Part shown: positions 1 through 8,476 of the stretch, piece by piece
Numbering within the stretch: the stretch's first letter is position 1
Layout: each line of letters starts with the position of its first letter
From: DASRHK01 sp035650495
GTDB taxonomy: Bacteria; Pseudomonadota; Gammaproteobacteria; Nevskiales; Nevskiaceae
Assembly: GCA_035650495.1 (NCBI GenBank)
Contig: DASRHK010000085.1
Location: forward strand, 1 to 16,551
Reading direction: 5' to 3'
DNA length: 16,551 nucleotides
The notes under the pieces: model-generated
Seen by the model: only the letters and a program-made list of their open reading frames with translations
What the model was told of the DNA's origin: nothing
Database searches by the model: none
Program-made: the position numbers and the translations under genes

Positions 1-723
1 GCACGCCCACGGGCCGTTCACGCGGTTGTAGGCGCACATCACCGCGCCCGGCGAGCCGCGCTCGATGCCGATCTCGAACGCGAGCAGATCGGACTCGCGC
101 ATCGCCGCTTCGTCGATCCGCGCATCGCCGACGCGCCGCAGCGACTCCTGGTCGTTCATCGCGAAATGCTTGATCGTCGCGACGACGTGGTTGCTCTGGA
201 TGCCGCGGCTCATCTCGCCCCCGAGCGTGCCCGCGACGAGCGGGTCCTCGCCGAGATATTCGAAGTTGCGGCCGTTGCGCGGATCGCGCGCGAGATTCAC
301 GCCGGGCGCGAGCAGCACGTTGAAGCCCTTCGAGCGCGCTTCGCTGCCGATCATCGCGCCGGCGCGATACGCAAGGTCCGCGTCGAACGACGACGCGAGC
401 GCGAGCGTCGACGGCAATGCGGTCGCGACGTCGCCTTCGCGCAGCTCGAACGGATTGACCACGCCGAGACTCGCGTCGGATTCGGCGAGCCGCGGGATGC
501 CGAGCCGCGGAATGGCGCGCACGACGCCCGGCACGATCGGCAGATCCGGAATGAGTCGCGCCGGCTTGCCCGGCTCGATGACGATCGGCAGATGGCTCGC
601 GAGCAGCTGGAAGCGCTCGTCGTCGGTCATCTGCGCTTCGGTCGCGGCGGCGTGCGCGTCGGGATCGTCGGCGGCGAGGACAGGCGTGGTGGCCGCGAGC
701 GCGGCGAGAAGAAAGGATTTCAT
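1..723 (-). CDS. GH3 family beta-glycosidase, N-terminal part (cut by window edge)
   Basis: This is the first 241 codons of a glycoside hydrolase family 3 enzyme, read leftward from ATG at 723-721; the rest lies beyond position 1. It opens with a Sec signal peptide (MKSFLLAALAATTPVLA, residues 1-17), so it is probably periplasmic. GH3 (alpha/beta)8-barrel landmarks are clear: LGIPRLAESDASLGV near residues 74-88 (subsite Asp83), LARDPRNGRNFEYLGEDP near 144-161, the substrate-binding pair in IKHF (Lys185-His186), and GAVMCAYNRVNG near 226-237. The catalytic Asp nucleophile normally follows shortly after, outside the window. GH3 enzymes remove non-reducing-end beta-linked sugars, commonly glucose or xylose; the exact sugar cannot be told here. 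The start overlaps the stop of the rhamnosidase gene by one base (TGATG), implying translational coupling and a shared substrate. Confidence 0.93.
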   Translation of the reverse strand, partial: MKSFLLAALAATTPVLAADDPDAHAAATEAQMTDDERFQLLASHLPIVIEPGKPARLIPDLPIVPGVVRAIPRLGIPRLAESDASLGVVNPFELREGDVATALPSTLALASSFDADLAYRAGAMIGSEARSKGFNVLLAPGVNLARDPRNGRNFEYLGEDPLVAGTLGGEMSRGIQSNHVVATIKHFAMNDQESLRRVGDARIDEAAMRESDLLAFEIGIERGSPGAVMCAYNRVNGPWAC

Positions 724-3700
724 CAACGGCTCTCGGAAAGGAGCTGCACCGGGCCGATCAGGCCCGAGCGCAGCGGCGGAGTGTCCTTGGTGTACGGCAG
801 ATGCACGAGACCGGGCGCCCACAGATCGAAGGTGGAGAACGCGATCTGCTCGGCGCCGGGCTGCCGATCGCCGATGAAGCGATTGGCCCAGAGATTCGCA
901 ACGGCGATCTCGACCTCGTTGCGGCCGGGCTTCAGGAGCTTGCCGACCTCGACGCGATACGGCGGCTTCCACGCGATGCCGGCGGACTTGCCGTTCACGC
1001 GCACGTCGGCGAGCTCGTGGACTTCACCGAGGTCGAGCACGATGCGCCCGCGCTTCAGCCACTGCGCGTCGACGTCGATCGTCTTGCGATACGTGCCGGT
1101 GCCGGAGAAATAGCGAAGCGAATCGCTCTCGGTCCAGGACTGGAGCGTTCCGAACTGCGCGCTGGCGGGAGCGCCGCGCCCGGGCGTGAACGTGACATCC
1201 CACGCTCCGTCGATCGATGCCAATACTTGAGTGGAGACCGCGGGAACCGAACCCGCGTTCTCGCGCGTCGGCTTGCGCAGCACGACGAACACCGATTCGT
1301 ACGGCGCGAGCTCGAGCGGCACGATGGTGCGGCCGTCGCGCTGCTCGAACGATGCGCGCTCGATGCGCGCGTCGTCTGGATGCCAGAGCTCGGCCTCGCG
1401 TCCGCTCGCGCGCAGGCTCGCCTGCACGTGCGCGGGCGCCGCGTCCTGATTCGCGATGAAGAACAGCTCGCCATCTGCGAGCGTGCGATGCAGCGCGACG
1501 ATCTTGTCGGCGCCGGTGAACGTGAAGCTGGGCTCGATGTGTCTTGCCGCGAGCACGTCCGCGAGCGGGCCTGCGCTGATCTTGCCGCCATCCCACAGCT
1601 CGGCGATCAGCGCGGCGACTTGCGCATCGCCGTCGCCGAGGCTTGGGCTTCCCGTCGGACGCGCGCCGATCACCGTCACACCGCCCGCAACGAACGCGCG
1701 CAGCTTCTTCAGCACCGGCAACGTGAGCTTCTTCGCCGACGCCGGCAGCACGAGCACCTGGTAGTGCATGCCGGATTTCGTCGCGAGCGCGCCGTCCTTC
1801 GCAACGAAGTCGTTCAGCAGCATGTCGCGGCAGACGAAGTCGAACTGATAGCCCGGCGGAATCGCCGGATCGGTCGCCGCGTTGTCCGGCACGCTGATCG
1901 CCGCGCCCTCGCCATAGAAGTACGCGATGCCCGCGGCGTAGTGGCCTTGCTGCAGCAGCTCGGACGCGCGAGAGAGATAGTCGGTCCATCCGCTCGCCAT
2001 CTCGGCCCACGTTTCGTGACGCGAGAAGTACTGGCCGAAGATCGACAGGGTGAATCCCGGCGCTTTCTCGATCGGCTGATGCACCGCGGTATGGATGATG
2101 AAGCGATTCACGCCGGCCGCCATGAAGCGATCGGCCAGGGGCTTCAAGAGCCACGGCGTGGACGTGTACGGAGCCGGAATGCCCGGCAGCGGCGCCTGCG
2201 TGAACGACTCCGTCGCGACGATGTTCTGTCCGTAAACGTGCGCGGCCGATGCCGCTTCGCGCACGTCGGCGACGTGATTGCCGCCGCTCGGCTTGTCCGG
2301 CGCGACCTGCCAGAACTCCGCCATCGGCACGCTCGCATAACGCTTGTCCTGCAAGCCGTCGGCGGTCGACGGCCAATCCACACCCATCGCCTCGCCGTAA
2401 TACGCGAGGTGATGCTGCTTCGCGTACTCGCCGATGATCTTGTAGTGCGACTCGGCCATCAGGTCTGCGAGCGTGCGGCGGAAATCCCAGAGGAAGCGAT
2501 CGGAGATCTCCGCGCTGCCGACGACGTGATCGGCGAGCACCGGCAGGTACGGCGTCGGGTCGTAGCCGCGCCGCTTCTCGAATTGCTCCATCAGCTTCGG
2601 CGTCCAGTTCGCCTGCCCTGCTTCGAAGCTGTCGGTCAGGATCGCGTCGAGCTGCGCCGACTTGCCGATCGCGCCGAAATAATCGTCGAGATAACGCCGC
2701 ACTTCGCCGGCGTCGTACTTGTCGACCTCGAAGCCCGTGCCGGCCTGCGTCGCCGGCGCATTGGTCTTGCCGGTGAGCGACGCGCCGAAGCGGATCACCG
2801 ACCAGTCGCCCTCCGGCGGCGTCCAGTCGAGCGTGCCGTCGGCCTTCATGCGATCGGTGACGTCGATCACGCTGTCCTTCGCGATCGCAGCGTCGGTCGA
2901 TGGCGTTGCGATGGCGTCGTAGTCGCGCGCGACGGCGAACGCGGCCTTGTGCTCGTAGCGATTCGGTCGCGCCGCCGCGGAGAAATCGATCTCGGTGAAA
3001 CGGAACTCGCTGATCGTGCGCAGCGGCAGGCTCGGGAACAGGAAGCCGCTGCCGGGCTTCACGCAGATGCGGAACCAGCGAGCACGCGTCGCAGGCAACG
3101 ACAACGTGTACACCGGCAGTCCGCTGGCGCTCGCGGGCGCTGCGAGCGGCGCAATCGCGCGGAACGTCTTGCCGTCGTCGCTCGCGTCGATCGTCCCTTC
3201 CGGCATCGGCGACGCCTTGTCCTTCGGCCACTCGATGCCCAGGCGCAGCGAGCGGATGGTCACCGGCGCGCCGAAATCGACCGCGATCCAGTTCGCGTCG
3301 CCGACCGGCATCACGAACGCGCGATCGAAGCGGCCGTCGCGCAGGAGCGCCGCGTCGGGCGTGCCTGCGCTCGCGGCCACGTGCGCGACAGTCGGCTCGC
3401 GCTCCGGCAACCGATACGCGATCACGCGCGTGTCGACGTAATACGTGTCCCTCGGCTCTTCGACCGCTTCCTTCGGCTCGCCGTTGACCTGGAACGGCGG
3501 CTTCGCCGCGAGATCAAGGAACGGGCCATTGGATTGCGGCGGCATCGGCAGCTTGTCGACGTAGTGCACGCCGCCGGCGATCTGCGTCTCGCTCCACACG
3601 ATCTTCTTCATCGCCGACGCGGGCTTCACCTTCGGTCCGCCGGTCTCGCTCCAGCCCGGCGCCGACGCCATCGTCATCTCGAGGCCGAGCCGTTGCGCCT

Positions 3701-4004
3701 CGCTCGATGCGTGATGCAGCAGCGACTGCCACTGCTTCGACAGGTACGGCGCGGGCGGATCGACCATCGCCGGATAACCGCGGCCGACGTCGAACATCTG
3801 GAAGCCGCCGATGTGCGCGCGCTTCATCCATTCGAGATCGCGCGTGATGCCGTCGCGCGTGACGTTGCCGTCGATCCAGTGCCACCACACGCGCGGCAGC
3901 GCGCTTTGCGTCGGATGCGCGAACCGGTGCTCGAGATCGTCGGCGGCATTCGCGGCCGAGGTTGCGAGCGACAACGCGATCGCGAACGCGCGCGCCTTCA
4001 TCAT
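723..4004 (-). CDS. GH106 alpha-L-rhamnosidase, exported
   Basis: This 1093-residue protein matches glycoside hydrolase family 106, inverting alpha-L-rhamnosidases such as Sphingomonas RhaM and Bacteroides enzymes acting on rhamnose-containing glycans. A signal peptide occupies residues 1-20 (cut near ANA-A). The family opening motif RVWWHWIDGN (about 38-47) is followed by DLEWMKRAHIGGFQMFDV. Candidate catalytic or metal-binding acids are Glu461 in TDSFEAGQANW, Glu538 in YYGEAMGVDWPS and Glu599 in VATESFTQ; which is acid and which is base was not resolved from sequence. A beta-sandwich domain follows near residues 205-330. A C-terminal GH2-like jelly-roll (about 960-1060: GTGTYRKTIDV, LDLGEVHELADVRVNGK) ends the protein. 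Full length for the family. The start overlaps the tannase-family stop by 4 nt (ATGA), and a second ATG follows immediately at 4001. It would release L-rhamnose in the periplasm. Family assignment is secure; the aglycone or linkage is not known. Confidence 0.94.
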   Translation of the reverse strand: MMKARAFAIALSLATSAANAADDLEHRFAHPTQSALPRVWWHWIDGNVTRDGITRDLEWMKRAHIGGFQMFDVGRGYPAMVDPPAPYLSKQWQSLLHHASSEAQRLGLEMTMASAPGWSETGGPKVKPASAMKKIVWSETQIAGGVHYVDKLPMPPQSNGPFLDLAAKPPFQVNGEPKEAVEEPRDTYYVDTRVIAYRLPEREPTVAHVAASAGTPDAALLRDGRFDRAFVMPVGDANWIAVDFGAPVTIRSLRLGIEWPKDKASPMPEGTIDASDDGKTFRAIAPLAAPASASGLPVYTLSLPATRARWFRICVKPGSGFLFPSLPLRTISEFRFTEIDFSAAARPNRYEHKAAFAVARDYDAIATPSTDAAIAKDSVIDVTDRMKADGTLDWTPPEGDWSVIRFGASLTGKTNAPATQAGTGFEVDKYDAGEVRRYLDDYFGAIGKSAQLDAILTDSFEAGQANWTPKLMEQFEKRRGYDPTPYLPVLADHVVGSAEISDRFLWDFRRTLADLMAESHYKIIGEYAKQHHLAYYGEAMGVDWPSTADGLQDKRYASVPMAEFWQVAPDKPSGGNHVADVREAASAAHVYGQNIVATESFTQAPLPGIPAPYTSTPWLLKPLADRFMAAGVNRFIIHTAVHQPIEKAPGFTLSIFGQYFSRHETWAEMASGWTDYLSRASELLQQGHYAAGIAYFYGEGAAISVPDNAATDPAIPPGYQFDFVCRDMLLNDFVAKDGALATKSGMHYQVLVLPASAKKLTLPVLKKLRAFVAGGVTVIGARPTGSPSLGDGDAQVAALIAELWDGGKISAGPLADVLAARHIEPSFTFTGADKIVALHRTLADGELFFIANQDAAPAHVQASLRASGREAELWHPDDARIERASFEQRDGRTIVPLELAPYESVFVVLRKPTRENAGSVPAVSTQVLASIDGAWDVTFTPGRGAPASAQFGTLQSWTESDSLRYFSGTGTYRKTIDVDAQWLKRGRIVLDLGEVHELADVRVNGKSAGIAWKPPYRVEVGKLLKPGRNEVEIAVANLWANRFIGDRQPGAEQIAFSTFDLWAPGLVHLPYTKDTPPLRSGLIGPVQLLSESR

Positions 4005-5554
4005 TTCTTCGCCGGCTTGAAGCTGCGGTAGTCGTTGCGATCGCCGCCCTTGTATTTCGCGCGCAGCGGATACGGATACAGCGGCCGCGTGAATTTCACG
4101 TTGGCGGGATTCGCCGGACCCTTCACGGTCTCCAGCGGATCGGTGACCGGATCGATGTGCGAGGCGATCAGCATCTCAGGCGCCTGATCCTTTTCGGTCC
4201 AGTTCTCGATCGCGCTGACGACGTCGATTGCGCTCGCGCCCGCGCCGCCGCCGCAATGCTCGCGGCCCGGCACCATGAACAGCCGCGCGAATTCCTGCGT
4301 CGCCTTCTCGCCGCCCATCACCTTCTCGACCTGCTCGTAGTAGTCGATGGTGCCGAGCGGGAACGGCGTGCCGCTGTCGTCCCAGCCTTGCACGACGATG
4401 AGCTTGCCGCCGGCGTCGCGGAATTGGCGCAGGTCGGGATTGTTCGCGGCGAACAGCTGCTCCATCGTCGACAGGCGCGCGAAGTCGCGATCGAAGTCGA
4501 AGCTCGCCGGATTCCACGACGGCCCCGCGTCGGGCACGAACGCGACGTAGCGGAAGTAGTCGTTCAACATCACCTGCGCGAGCGGACGCGTGGACGCGAA
4601 GCCGAAGCTGCCGCGCTCGGCACCCGGCATGACGTGCCCGACGTGCAGCTTCTTGCCGCTCGACGTCATCGCGCCGGTGTAGACCTTCTTCGCCGCCGCG
4701 ATCTGCGCGGGCGACAAGCCCGGCACCGTCGCCGGATCGAAATCGCAATGCTGCGGATCGCCGATCACGCCGTCCTCGACGCCATCCTGCTTGTCGCAGC
4801 GCGCGACCGCCTTGTCGTGCAGCAGCTGGAGATCCTCGGTCTTGAACAGCGGCTTGCCGCTCTCGTCGGTGACCGCGCGATTCGTGTAGAGGAACGACAG
4901 GAACGCGGACGACATGTTGATCGCCGGCTCCATCGCGACGATGCCGTCGAAGTCCCAGGGATAGCGCTGCGCCGCGAGGATCGCCTGACGACCGCCGCCG
5001 GAGCAGCCGAGGAAGTAGCTCTTCTTCTGCGCGGCGCCATAGAACTTCTGCGCAATGGCGCGCTCGGCGAGCGCGACGACGTGCACGCCGCGGAACGCGT
5101 AGTCGATCTCCGCCTGCGGATTGTTGAACGCCCACACCCCGTCGAGCATCGCGATCGATTGGTCGGTCACGCCCGAGGTGTGACCGTGATCCGAGTGGAT
5201 GCACGCGTAACCGCGGCGCACGAGATCGTCGCACCACGGCTTCTCGCTGCCGGTCTGCGTCGAGCCCGCGAAGCCGCCGCTGCCGAGCTCGACGAGCTTG
5301 CCGTTCCAGTCGGCGATCGGGAACTTCATCTCGAAGCCGACCTGCGGCGCGACGTAGCCGCGCACCAGGCACGCAGCCGGATCGGTCGCTTTGGCTTCGA
5401 CGTAGCTCGACTCCGACACGCGCGTCGGCGCGTCGGCGACCGAGGCGAAGTCCGCGAGCTTCAGCGTTTCGCACGCCGCGCGCAACGCGCCGTCATCGGC
5501 ATGCGCGATTGGCGCGCCGAGCAGGAACAACATCGCTGCGAGAGTTCTGCGCAT
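4001..5554 (-). CDS. Tannase/feruloyl esterase family hydrolase, exported
   Basis: This protein of about 517 residues belongs to the tannase/feruloyl esterase family (Pfam PF07519), which cleaves esters of aromatic acids such as gallate, ferulate or MHET. Residues 1-20 form a signal peptide (MRRTLAAMLFLLGAPIAHA), so it acts in the periplasm. The family's CS-D-HC signature is present: nucleophile Ser185 next to Cys184 in GCSGGGR, acid in GWDDSG (Asp392 or Asp393), and His433 beside Cys434 in EHCGGG. Cys184 and Cys434 would form the disulfide that ties the catalytic Ser and His together. A calcium-loop sequence DKQDGVEDGVI sits at 254-264 in the lid region. An in-frame GTG at 5557 also exists, but ATG at 5554 sits 6 nt from a clear GAGGAG and is preferred. 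It lies in the operon between a lipoprotein hydrolase and the rhamnosidase. Its true acyl group is unknown; aromatic esters are the family expectation. Confidence 0.93.
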   Translation of the reverse strand: MRRTLAAMLFLLGAPIAHADDGALRAACETLKLADFASVADAPTRVSESSYVEAKATDPAACLVRGYVAPQVGFEMKFPIADWNGKLVELGSGGFAGSTQTGSEKPWCDDLVRRGYACIHSDHGHTSGVTDQSIAMLDGVWAFNNPQAEIDYAFRGVHVVALAERAIAQKFYGAAQKKSYFLGCSGGGRQAILAAQRYPWDFDGIVAMEPAINMSSAFLSFLYTNRAVTDESGKPLFKTEDLQLLHDKAVARCDKQDGVEDGVIGDPQHCDFDPATVPGLSPAQIAAAKKVYTGAMTSSGKKLHVGHVMPGAERGSFGFASTRPLAQVMLNDYFRYVAFVPDAGPSWNPASFDFDRDFARLSTMEQLFAANNPDLRQFRDAGGKLIVVQGWDDSGTPFPLGTIDYYEQVEKVMGGEKATQEFARLFMVPGREHCGGGAGASAIDVVSAIENWTEKDQAPEMLIASHIDPVTDPLETVKGPANPANVKFTRPLYPYPLRAKYKGGDRNDYRSFKPAKK

Positions 5555-5560
5555 CACACG

Positions 5561-5566
5561 CTCCTC
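5561..5566 (-). promoter_or_regulatory. Shine-Dalgarno GAGGAG of the tannase-family gene
   Basis: Read on the minus strand this is GAGGAG, overlapping the TGA stop of the upstream lipoprotein hydrolase (5567-5565). It lies 6 nt before ATG 5554 but only 3 nt before GTG 5557, which decides the start in favour of ATG 5554. The overlap of stop and ribosome-binding site suggests reinitiation by the same ribosomes. Confidence 0.7.
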
Positions 5567-6875
5567 AGGGCTTTGGCTTGCGATCCATCTCGACCCACGC
5601 GCGCAGGTCGTTCCACGCGGCTTCGACCTGCTCCGGCGTGAAGCCGCAATGCACGTAGCCTTCGCTCTCCGTCGTCGGGACTTTCTTGCGTTGGGAAGGC
5701 ACCATCCGCTCGACGAGACGATCGGCGTTGCCGGCCTTCTGCGCCGCGGCTTGCAGGATGCCCTCCTGCTGCACGCTCGGCACCAGCGGATCGATCTCGT
5801 TGTAGACCGTCAGCAGCTTCGCCTTGAACTCGCCGGTCGGCGTGTGCCACTCGTTCGCTTTCGCGAGCGCCGCGGGATCGAGCTTGATGCGCACGATGCC
5901 CTTGTTGAGCGCAGCGTTCTCCTCGGCGGAAAGGTACGGGCTCGAATAGACCTTGTCGGTGTTGTCGTAGATCGCGCCGCCCCAGACCTCGTTCATGTCG
6001 TCGGTGCCGGTCGCCATCAGCGCGATCGGCAGCACGATGGCCGACACATCGCGCACGGTGCCGGAAGCTGCGACGATGTTGTCGAGCATGCGATCTTCGG
6101 GCCCGCCCGGATGCTTCGCAGCGGCGTCGAACAGCGCCTGGACGGGCTTGATCAGCTTCTTCATGTCGTGGAAGAACCACAGCAGCGCGATCACCGCCGG
6201 CATCGTCGGCGGCGCCGAGATCGACGAGCGCGCGAGATCGCTGGTGCCGGGCAACGCATACGGCGTGCCGCGCGTGAAATATTCGTAGACCGCGCGCACG
6301 TCGATCGCCCAGCCGACTTCTGCGGGCCAGCCGCCGACCGCGCCGCACACCGCCATCGCGCCCGCGAAGTCGTCGGGATATTTCTCGACGAGCGCGACAG
6401 TGATGTTGCCGCCCATCGAGCCGCCCAGGATGTAGCTGCGCTTGGCGCCGAGCTTGTCGATGAAGCGCTTGAGCGCGAGCGTGCGCTCGACGCCGGTCTG
6501 CACGCCCATGCCGGCCTTGTCGTACTCCGAAAGACCCGTCGCGAAGCCCTGCGCGTACGGGATGCGATAGAAGCCGGTGGTGTCGTTCTCGAGCGGATTG
6601 CCAGGAATGTCGGTCGGCAGGCCCTTGTTGCGATAGCCGTTCGCGAAGAGCGTGGACTCGTGATTCCACAGCCACGGGAACGCGATCGAGAACTTGCGGC
6701 CGTCGAGCTTGCCGTTCATCAGCAGTCCGCCGTCATCCATCTTGCGCGCCTTCACCGATTTCGCGCCCGCGGCTTTGGCCGCTTCGACGAGCGACGCCTG
6801 CTCCTTCACCAGCGACGGCGCACACGCGCTCATGGCGAGGCACAGCGCGATGAGGACTGCATTGCGGATTTGCAT
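5565..6875 (-). CDS. Alpha/beta-hydrolase lipoprotein, putative esterase
   Basis: This 436-residue protein has a lipoprotein signal with lipobox MSAC (Cys18) and no Asp at +2. By the usual Lol rule it would be anchored in the outer membrane. An alpha/beta-hydrolase fold is indicated by the nucleophile elbow GGSMGG (Ser143) after strand residues RSYIL, and by GYVHCGF near the C-terminus with likely catalytic His409. The acid is probably an Asp in the stretch VYNEIDPLVP. Large aromatic-rich segments before the nucleophile (WLWNHESTLFANGYRNKG, then TTGFYRIPYAQGFATG) may form a substrate pocket. I cannot place it in a characterised esterase family; it is not the tannase, type-B or HSL type found beside it. 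It starts 9 nt after the carboxylesterase stop and lacks a strong Shine-Dalgarno sequence, so translation may depend on coupling. By context it is an esterase acting on the same imported compound; a peptidase or lyase activity cannot be excluded. Confidence 0.78.
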   Translation of the reverse strand: MQIRNAVLIALCLAMSACAPSLVKEQASLVEAAKAAGAKSVKARKMDDGGLLMNGKLDGRKFSIAFPWLWNHESTLFANGYRNKGLPTDIPGNPLENDTTGFYRIPYAQGFATGLSEYDKAGMGVQTGVERTLALKRFIDKLGAKRSYILGGSMGGNITVALVEKYPDDFAGAMAVCGAVGGWPAEVGWAIDVRAVYEYFTRGTPYALPGTSDLARSSISAPPTMPAVIALLWFFHDMKKLIKPVQALFDAAAKHPGGPEDRMLDNIVAASGTVRDVSAIVLPIALMATGTDDMNEVWGGAIYDNTDKVYSSPYLSAEENAALNKGIVRIKLDPAALAKANEWHTPTGEFKAKLLTVYNEIDPLVPSVQQEGILQAAAQKAGNADRLVERMVPSQRKKVPTTESEGYVHCGFTPEQVEAAWNDLRAWVEMDRKPKP

Positions 6876-6884
6876 GGCGATTCG

Positions 6885-8471
6885 TCAGTGAACGGAAAGG
6901 TTGAGCGCGGACTCGGTCGCGTCGAAGTGCAGCACCTGCGGTGAATCCGTAGTCCACGCGGGCCACGCCTGCGGCAGATGCGCGCCGTTCGGATCGCCGG
7001 TGCGCGCGAACGCACCGACCGATTGCATGAACGCATCGGCGAGCGCGTCGCGCCCGCCGCGATTGTGCTCGTCGAAGAACGGCGCGAACAGGATGCCGCT
7101 GAAATTGCCGAACAGGAACGGCAGATCGATCGCGTGGCACGCGCCATAGACGGTGTGCCAGGGCTCGGGCTCGCGATCCCAGTCGAAGCGATAGCGGTAG
7201 ACCTTCGGTGCGTGCAGCGCGAGCTTCTTCACGCTCGACTCGACGCCGAGCATCAGCAGCCAAGTCATGGCGCCGGTATAAGCGTCGTAGAGCTTCGAGC
7301 TCAGTCCGGGCAGCAGCCACGGCGCGATCAGGTCCGCAGGCGTCGCCGTCGCGGCGCGCGCGGGCGTCTGCATCATCAGGAAGCGCTCCGTGTCCGTCGG
7401 CTTGAACGCGCCGGCGAGGAGCTTCGCCTCGTCGCGCGTCGTGCCGACGATCGTCGGCACGCGGTTGTAATGACCTTGCTCGAACGCTTCGGCGAGGTGC
7501 GCGGGCAGCACTCCGCCGTCGCCGGGCGCGCCCGGGTTCTTGAGCTTGTCGCGCCTCATCGTCGCGAGGATGTCGGCAGCGCTCTTCGAGCGCAGGTACT
7601 GCTTCACGTCGTTGGGTGGCGAAGCGAGTCCGTCGTGCTGCGCGAGATGCGCCACGAGGTCGGCGGAGAACCCGAGCGCCTTCTGTCTGGACGGACCGTC
7701 GCCGAACAGTCCGCTCATCACGATCGCCTTGTGGAACAGCCCTTCCGCGAGCGGCGAGGCCATCGTCAGATAAACCATGATCGCGCCCGCCGACTCGCCG
7801 GCGAGCGTGACGTTGCCCGGATCGCCGCCGAACGCCGCCGCGTTGTCGTGGACGAAGTGCAACGCCTGGATCACGTCGAGCAAGCCGAAGTGCCCGGAGT
7901 CCGACACCGCGTCGCCGCTCGCGAGCGCCGGATGCACGAGCGTCGCGAACACCGAGAGCCGCATGTTGACCGTGACGACGACGGCGTTGGCCGCAGTTGC
8001 GAGGCGCGAGCCTTCGTAGGTCGGATCCGCCGAATAACCGGCGACGCCACCGCCGCCGTGCACGAACACGATCACCGGCAGATCGCGCGCGTCGCTCGCC
8101 GGACGCCACACGTTGAGCGTCAGGCAATCCTCGCTGCCGACGGGAACGCCGAACGCGTCGACGTTGCCAAGCCCCCACGTCTGACCTGCGGGTGGCGGAC
8201 CATAGAGCGTGCCGATCTGCGCGCACGGCGATCCGAACGCGTCGGCCTTGCGCACGTCGGTCCAGGATTTCGGCGGCTGCGGCGCGCGCCAGCGCAGATC
8301 GCCCACCGGCGGTGCCGCGTACGGAATGCCGAGCCACATCGCGACGCGACCGTCGCTGGAGACCTTGCCTTCGATCGGGCCGTAGGTCGTCGCGATCGAA
8401 GCGTCGTCGGACGCGCCATGTGCTCCGGCCGTGAGCAGCGCGCCAGCGATCAGCGTGATGGACCGGCGCAT
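6885..8471 (-). CDS. Type-B carboxylesterase, exported
   Basis: This is a 528-residue member of the type-B carboxylesterase/lipase family (COesterase, alpha/beta hydrolase). The start is ATG 8471, giving MRRSITLIAGALLTAGAHGA, a plausible signal peptide. The reading frame stays open far upstream through both receptor genes, but that extension is not coding. Both family signatures are present: EDCLTLNVWRP (about 114-123) and the nucleophile elbow FGGDPGNVTLAGESAGA with Ser227. The oxyanion hole is HGGGG near 138-142. The rest of the triad is likely Glu348 in GTTRDEAKL and His446 in GACHAIDLPFLFGN. Length is normal for the family, which hydrolyses carboxylic esters of broad type; substrate cannot be read from sequence. 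The gene starts 5 nt after the stop of TonB receptor 2, so it belongs to the same operon and probably deacylates the imported ligand in the periplasm. Confidence 0.94.
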   Translation of the reverse strand: MRRSITLIAGALLTAGAHGASDDASIATTYGPIEGKVSSDGRVAMWLGIPYAAPPVGDLRWRAPQPPKSWTDVRKADAFGSPCAQIGTLYGPPPAGQTWGLGNVDAFGVPVGSEDCLTLNVWRPASDARDLPVIVFVHGGGGVAGYSADPTYEGSRLATAANAVVVTVNMRLSVFATLVHPALASGDAVSDSGHFGLLDVIQALHFVHDNAAAFGGDPGNVTLAGESAGAIMVYLTMASPLAEGLFHKAIVMSGLFGDGPSRQKALGFSADLVAHLAQHDGLASPPNDVKQYLRSKSAADILATMRRDKLKNPGAPGDGGVLPAHLAEAFEQGHYNRVPTIVGTTRDEAKLLAGAFKPTDTERFLMMQTPARAATATPADLIAPWLLPGLSSKLYDAYTGAMTWLLMLGVESSVKKLALHAPKVYRYRFDWDREPEPWHTVYGACHAIDLPFLFGNFSGILFAPFFDEHNRGGRDALADAFMQSVGAFARTGDPNGAHLPQAWPAWTTDSPQVLHFDATESALNLSVH

Positions 8472-8476
8472 CGCTT

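Noticed and set aside
801..4031. Long plus-strand open frame opposite the rhamnosidase
   Set aside because: Arg/Ala/His-rich translation without recognisable motifs, mirroring a gene with clear GH106 motifs on the other strand.
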